DNA from: Bacillota bacterium
Lineage (GTDB): Bacteria; Bacillota; Clostridia; Peptostreptococcales; Anaerovoracaceae
DNA length: 37,488 nucleotides
Direction: 5' to 3'
Assembly (NCBI GenBank): GCA_030536355.1
Contig: JAUNQD010000017.1
Span: 1 to 37,488 of the forward strand
Shown here piece after piece: positions 35,279 through 37,488 of the stretch. Positions within the stretch are counted from its first letter, which is position 1; each line of letters begins with the position of its first letter. The position numbers and the translations under genes were made by a program. The notes under the pieces are model-generated. The model searched no databases and had not been told where the DNA came from. It saw only the letters and a program-made list of their open reading frames with translations.

Positions 35279-35443
35279 ATAAATCGAAAGATGCATTATG
35301 AGGAGTAGCTAGATTTTCCGAACTGACTTGAGCAAAGAAATTGGTCAAGCGTATGCGTGCTGTTTGAAGGCTGCATAGCCTGAGTTCACGCATCGCTCCA
35401 ATTTCTGCGAAAAGTTCGAGAAAATACCTGCGACGAATACAGC
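35279..35443 (-). repeat. Structured inverted-pair element, copy B
   Basis: Read on the minus strand this is a diverged homologue of copy A. Its hairpin pairs AGAAATTGG (35336-35344) with CCAATTTCT (35398-35406), AGCG (35348-35351) with CGCT (35394-35397), and ATGCGTG (35353-35359) with CACGCAT (35387-35393). Inside is an AGGCT/AGCCT mini-stem (35368-35372, 35377-35381). On the minus strand the apical part begins AACTCA and ends TCAAACAG, as in copy A, and the flank carries TCGCAG. About 31 AT-rich bases separate the two copies. Confidence 0.6.
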
Positions 35444-35498
35444 AACCTGAGATTTAGGCAGTTTTTGATAAACTATAGAAATAGTGTTTTTTAGGGAG

Positions 35499-35504
35499 TA
35501 TAAT
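35499..35504 (+). promoter_or_regulatory. -10 element for the beta-CASP nuclease gene
   Basis: A perfect TATAAT lies 37 bases before the start codon, with a strong GAGGAGG at 35526-35532. No convincing -35 is present at 17 bp; a TTGATA at 35465 is too far away. Confidence 0.5.
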
Positions 35505-35541
35505 GTAGTAAAAAGGGGATTTAGCGAGGAGGTACCGGAAT

Positions 35542-37230
35542 ATGAAGATACAATTCTGCGGAGCATCGAATACAGTTACAGGCTCATGCCATCTTATAAC
35601 AACGGACAAGCATAAGATACTTCTAGACTGTGGTCAGTTCCAGGGCGGCAAAGCTCAGGACGCACTGAATTATGAGGAATTTCCATTCGATCCGGCGGAG
35701 CTGGATTTCATGATACTCAGCCATCCGCATATCGATCACTGCGGCAGGATACCGCTTCTTGTCAAGAGAGGATTCAAGGGAAACATATACTGTACAGATG
35801 CATGTGCAGATCTTTTGGAAGTAATGCTGAAGGACAGCGGATATATACATGAGAAGGAAGCCGAATGGGCCAATAAGAAAAACGAACGTAATGGCAGACC
35901 TCTCGTTGAGCCTTTATATACTTTCAACGACGCCATGGATGCGCTGAAATTCGTCAAGCCTGTGCTTTACGATCAGCTTGTTGAGATAAACGAAGATATC
36001 AAGATCTGCTTCAACGATGCCGGTCATATCCTGGGTTCGGCAGTAACTGAACTTTGGATAGCCGAAAACATCTGTGAGAGAAACGAAGAAGGCGACCCGA
36101 TAAGCTGCACAGAAGAGAAAAATGTTTCAAAGATCGTTTTCTCTGGAGACCTGGGTGTTATGAACAGGCCTATCCTGAGGGATCCGACCATTATCAAGAA
36201 GGCCGATTACGTGATAATGGAGACTACATATGGTAACAGGTTACATCCGGAAAACGCCATGGATGTCAAGAAGCTGATGGATATAATCCGCGAAACAGCG
36301 GCAAGAGGCGGAACGACCGTTATCCCGGCCTTTGCGGTAGGAAGGACTCAGGAATTGATCTACGAGCTGAACCGTGTGATAGACAACGACAGCGAATATC
36401 GCAAGGATTTCGAAAATCTGAAAGTATATATTGACAGTCCGATGGCAACGACTGCTACTGAAGTCTTCAGAAGAAATGCCCAGGTGTTCGATGAAGAAAC
36501 GAAGGAATACATCCTTAAGGGAGACAACCCGCTGGACTTCAAGAATCTCAAGTTCACAAGATCGTCTCAGGAATCCATGATGCTTAACGCCAACAAAGAA
36601 CCAAAGGTGATCATTTCAGCTAGCGGCATGTGCGAAGCAGGAAGGATCAGGCATCACCTGAAGCATAATCTCTGGGATGAGCGAAACAGTATAGTCTTCG
36701 TGGGATATCAGGCAGAAGGCTCTTTGGGAAGGCTGATCGTTGAGGGTGCGCAGGAAGTCACTCTCTTCGGAGAGAAGATAAATGTAAAGGCGCAGATCCA
36801 CAATCTGCAGGGCTTTTCAGGACATGCAGACAAGAACGGCCTTATGACATGGCTTGGAGGATTCCAGCAACCGCCTAAGCAGGTATTCCTGGTACACGGA
36901 GAAATGGATGCTAAGGAAGATTTCGCAGCTTCCATCAAATCTGAGCTTGGATATGATCCGATCGTCGTAAGAGGCAATTCCGAATATGTTCTCGAAAAAG
37001 ATGAGATCGTCAACATTGAGCAGGCTATGGCAGAAGCAGTGGACGATGAAACTGTAGCTAAGACTAAGAGTAATCTTGCCGATATCGAGAGAAGGCTGGA
37101 AGATATAGTTGCCACAGCAAAACTGGCGGTAGATGCGGACATAGATCCGGAAAAGATGGCAAGGATCAACAACATAGTGCTTGAACTTGAAAAAGCCACT
37201 ATCAATTTAGGCGCAGAAATCGGGCAGTAA
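35542..37230 (+). CDS. MBL-fold beta-CASP RNA nuclease (CPSF/YSH1-like)
   Basis: A 562-residue metallo-beta-lactamase-fold protein of the beta-CASP group that processes or degrades RNA. Motif 2 is SHPHIDHCG (H61, H63, D65, H66); GHILGSA, FSGDLG and the beta-CASP segments PAFAVGRTQEL, DSPMA and SASGMCEAGRIRHHLKHNL follow, then GFSGHAD and FLVHGE. A C-terminal extension of about 80 residues is acidic and helical. It is not RNase J (different N-terminus and no RNase J C-terminal domain). Its specific substrate is unknown. It has its own promoter and lies next to the paired structured elements. Confidence 0.9.
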   Translation: MKIQFCGASNTVTGSCHLITTDKHKILLDCGQFQGGKAQDALNYEEFPFDPAELDFMILSHPHIDHCGRIPLLVKRGFKGNIYCTDACADLLEVMLKDSGYIHEKEAEWANKKNERNGRPLVEPLYTFNDAMDALKFVKPVLYDQLVEINEDIKICFNDAGHILGSAVTELWIAENICERNEEGDPISCTEEKNVSKIVFSGDLGVMNRPILRDPTIIKKADYVIMETTYGNRLHPENAMDVKKLMDIIRETAARGGTTVIPAFAVGRTQELIYELNRVIDNDSEYRKDFENLKVYIDSPMATTATEVFRRNAQVFDEETKEYILKGDNPLDFKNLKFTRSSQESMMLNANKEPKVIISASGMCEAGRIRHHLKHNLWDERNSIVFVGYQAEGSLGRLIVEGAQEVTLFGEKINVKAQIHNLQGFSGHADKNGLMTWLGGFQQPPKQVFLVHGEMDAKEDFAASIKSELGYDPIVVRGNSEYVLEKDEIVNIEQAMAEAVDDETVAKTKSNLADIERRLEDIVATAKLAVDADIDPEKMARINNIVLELEKATINLGAEIGQ

Positions 37231-37284
37231 CTAGAAAGTTAATGAATAAAGCCAACAAAGTATCTTAAAATCGAGAAATTATAA

Positions 37285-37313
37285 TTAAAAAAATCTTCGG
37301 CCTATGATAGAAT
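37285..37313 (+). promoter_or_regulatory. Possible promoter for the aminotransferase gene
   Basis: TTAAAA (37285-37290), 17 bp, TAGAAT (37308-37313) preceded by TGA. The 161-bp gap holding it shows no clear terminator for the upstream gene. A second possible -35 (TTGATA, 37341) has no well-placed -10. Confidence 0.35.
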
Positions 37314-37391
37314 AGTAGTTGGCTAGAAAGCTTTAAAGGCTTGATATAAAATTGTTTTATAAACATAGAGTATGTTTTATGGAGGTTTATT

Positions 37392-37488
37392 ATGTTAAGA
37401 GAAGCATTACCTAAGATCGTAACACCATTACCAGGACCTAACGCTAAGGCTCTGCTCGAAAGAAGAGCTGAAGCAGTTCCTAACGCTA
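37392..37488 (+). CDS. Class III aminotransferase, N-terminal fragment (runs off the window)
   Basis: Only 32 codons are visible. LPKIVTPLPGPNAKALLERR resembles the start of class III, PLP-dependent aminotransferases annotated as 4-aminobutyrate or ornithine/aspartate-type enzymes. GGAGG lies 6 bases before ATG 37392. Codon use (CCA, GCT, AGA, GAA) matches the amidohydrolase-preTA genes. Near a pyrimidine breakdown set, beta-alanine to malonate semialdehyde transamination is a reasonable guess; the specificity cannot be read from this fragment. Confidence 0.65.
   Translation, partial: MLREALPKIVTPLPGPNAKALLERRAEAVPNA

Noticed and set aside
35018..35393. Short reading frames in the preA-nuclease gap (about 61-77 codons)
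   Set aside because: They overlap the terminator and the paired hairpins, lack ribosome binding sites, and have no recognisable protein features.
35085..35443. CRISPR array, integron attC array or IS200/IS605 remnant
   Set aside because: There are only two inverted, diverged copies with no regular spacers, no integrase or transposase fragment is recognisable nearby, and attC or IS200-type hairpins normally lie in the same orientation.

Overview
The window looks like the chromosome of an anaerobic, spore-forming Clostridia-class Bacillota (low-GC Firmicutes). The reasons are a sporulation gene (spoIVA), a PASTA-domain PrkC/Stp pair, GGAGG-type ribosome binding sites throughout, AGA-dominated arginine codons, and gene order partly shared with Bacillus subtilis (priA-def-fmt-rsmB-stp-prkC-rsgA-rpe; plsX-rnc-smc-ftsY; der-gpsA-spoIVA). 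The genus cannot be fixed from the sequence; a Peptostreptococcales/Anaerovoracaceae-like gut anaerobe is a guess.

Layout. (1) 1-290: end of a tRNA cluster (Pro-TGG partial, a CAT-anticodon tRNA, Phe-GAA) with a terminator. (2) 342-1965: thymidine kinase facing a minus-strand radical SAM gene, with a shared bidirectional terminator. (3) 2012-22693: a run of 18 plus-strand genes (queH to miaB) with gaps of 32 bp or less and no terminator seen until after miaB. They cover tRNA modification, replication restart, formyl-Met handling, rRNA methylation, Ser/Thr kinase and phosphatase signalling, ribosome assembly, phospholipid entry (plsX, plsY, gpsA), RNase III, SMC and protein targeting. (4) 22755-25653: spoIVA, started by TTG with its Shine-Dalgarno inside the miaB terminator stem, then an MFS exporter whose promoter overlaps the spoIVA stop. 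(5) 25694-28663: an isolated hisD plus an APC permease in one unit. (6) 28679-37488: an accessory catabolic region. It holds a LacI-family regulator, a dihydroorotate-dehydrogenase-like flavoprotein with a ferredoxin tail, an M20-type N-carbamoyl amidohydrolase behind a LacI/cre-type operator, PreT and PreA (dihydropyrimidine dehydrogenase), a beta-CASP nuclease, and the start of a class III aminotransferase.

How the accessory genes fit: PreT/PreA reduce uracil or thymine; the amidohydrolase would hydrolyse N-carbamoyl-beta-alanine; the aminotransferase could deaminate beta-alanine. This matches the reductive pyrimidine catabolic pathway except that dihydropyrimidinase is not in the window. 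The amidohydrolase, PreT and PreA show an extreme codon preference typical of highly expressed genes.

The most unusual non-coding structure is in the 575 bp gap between preA and the beta-CASP gene. Two diverged, inverted copies (about 165 nt each) of one element lie there. Each copy folds into a local hairpin whose stem sequence differs between copies but stays paired, while loop-flanking segments are conserved. This covariation suggests an undescribed structured RNA or hairpin DNA element.
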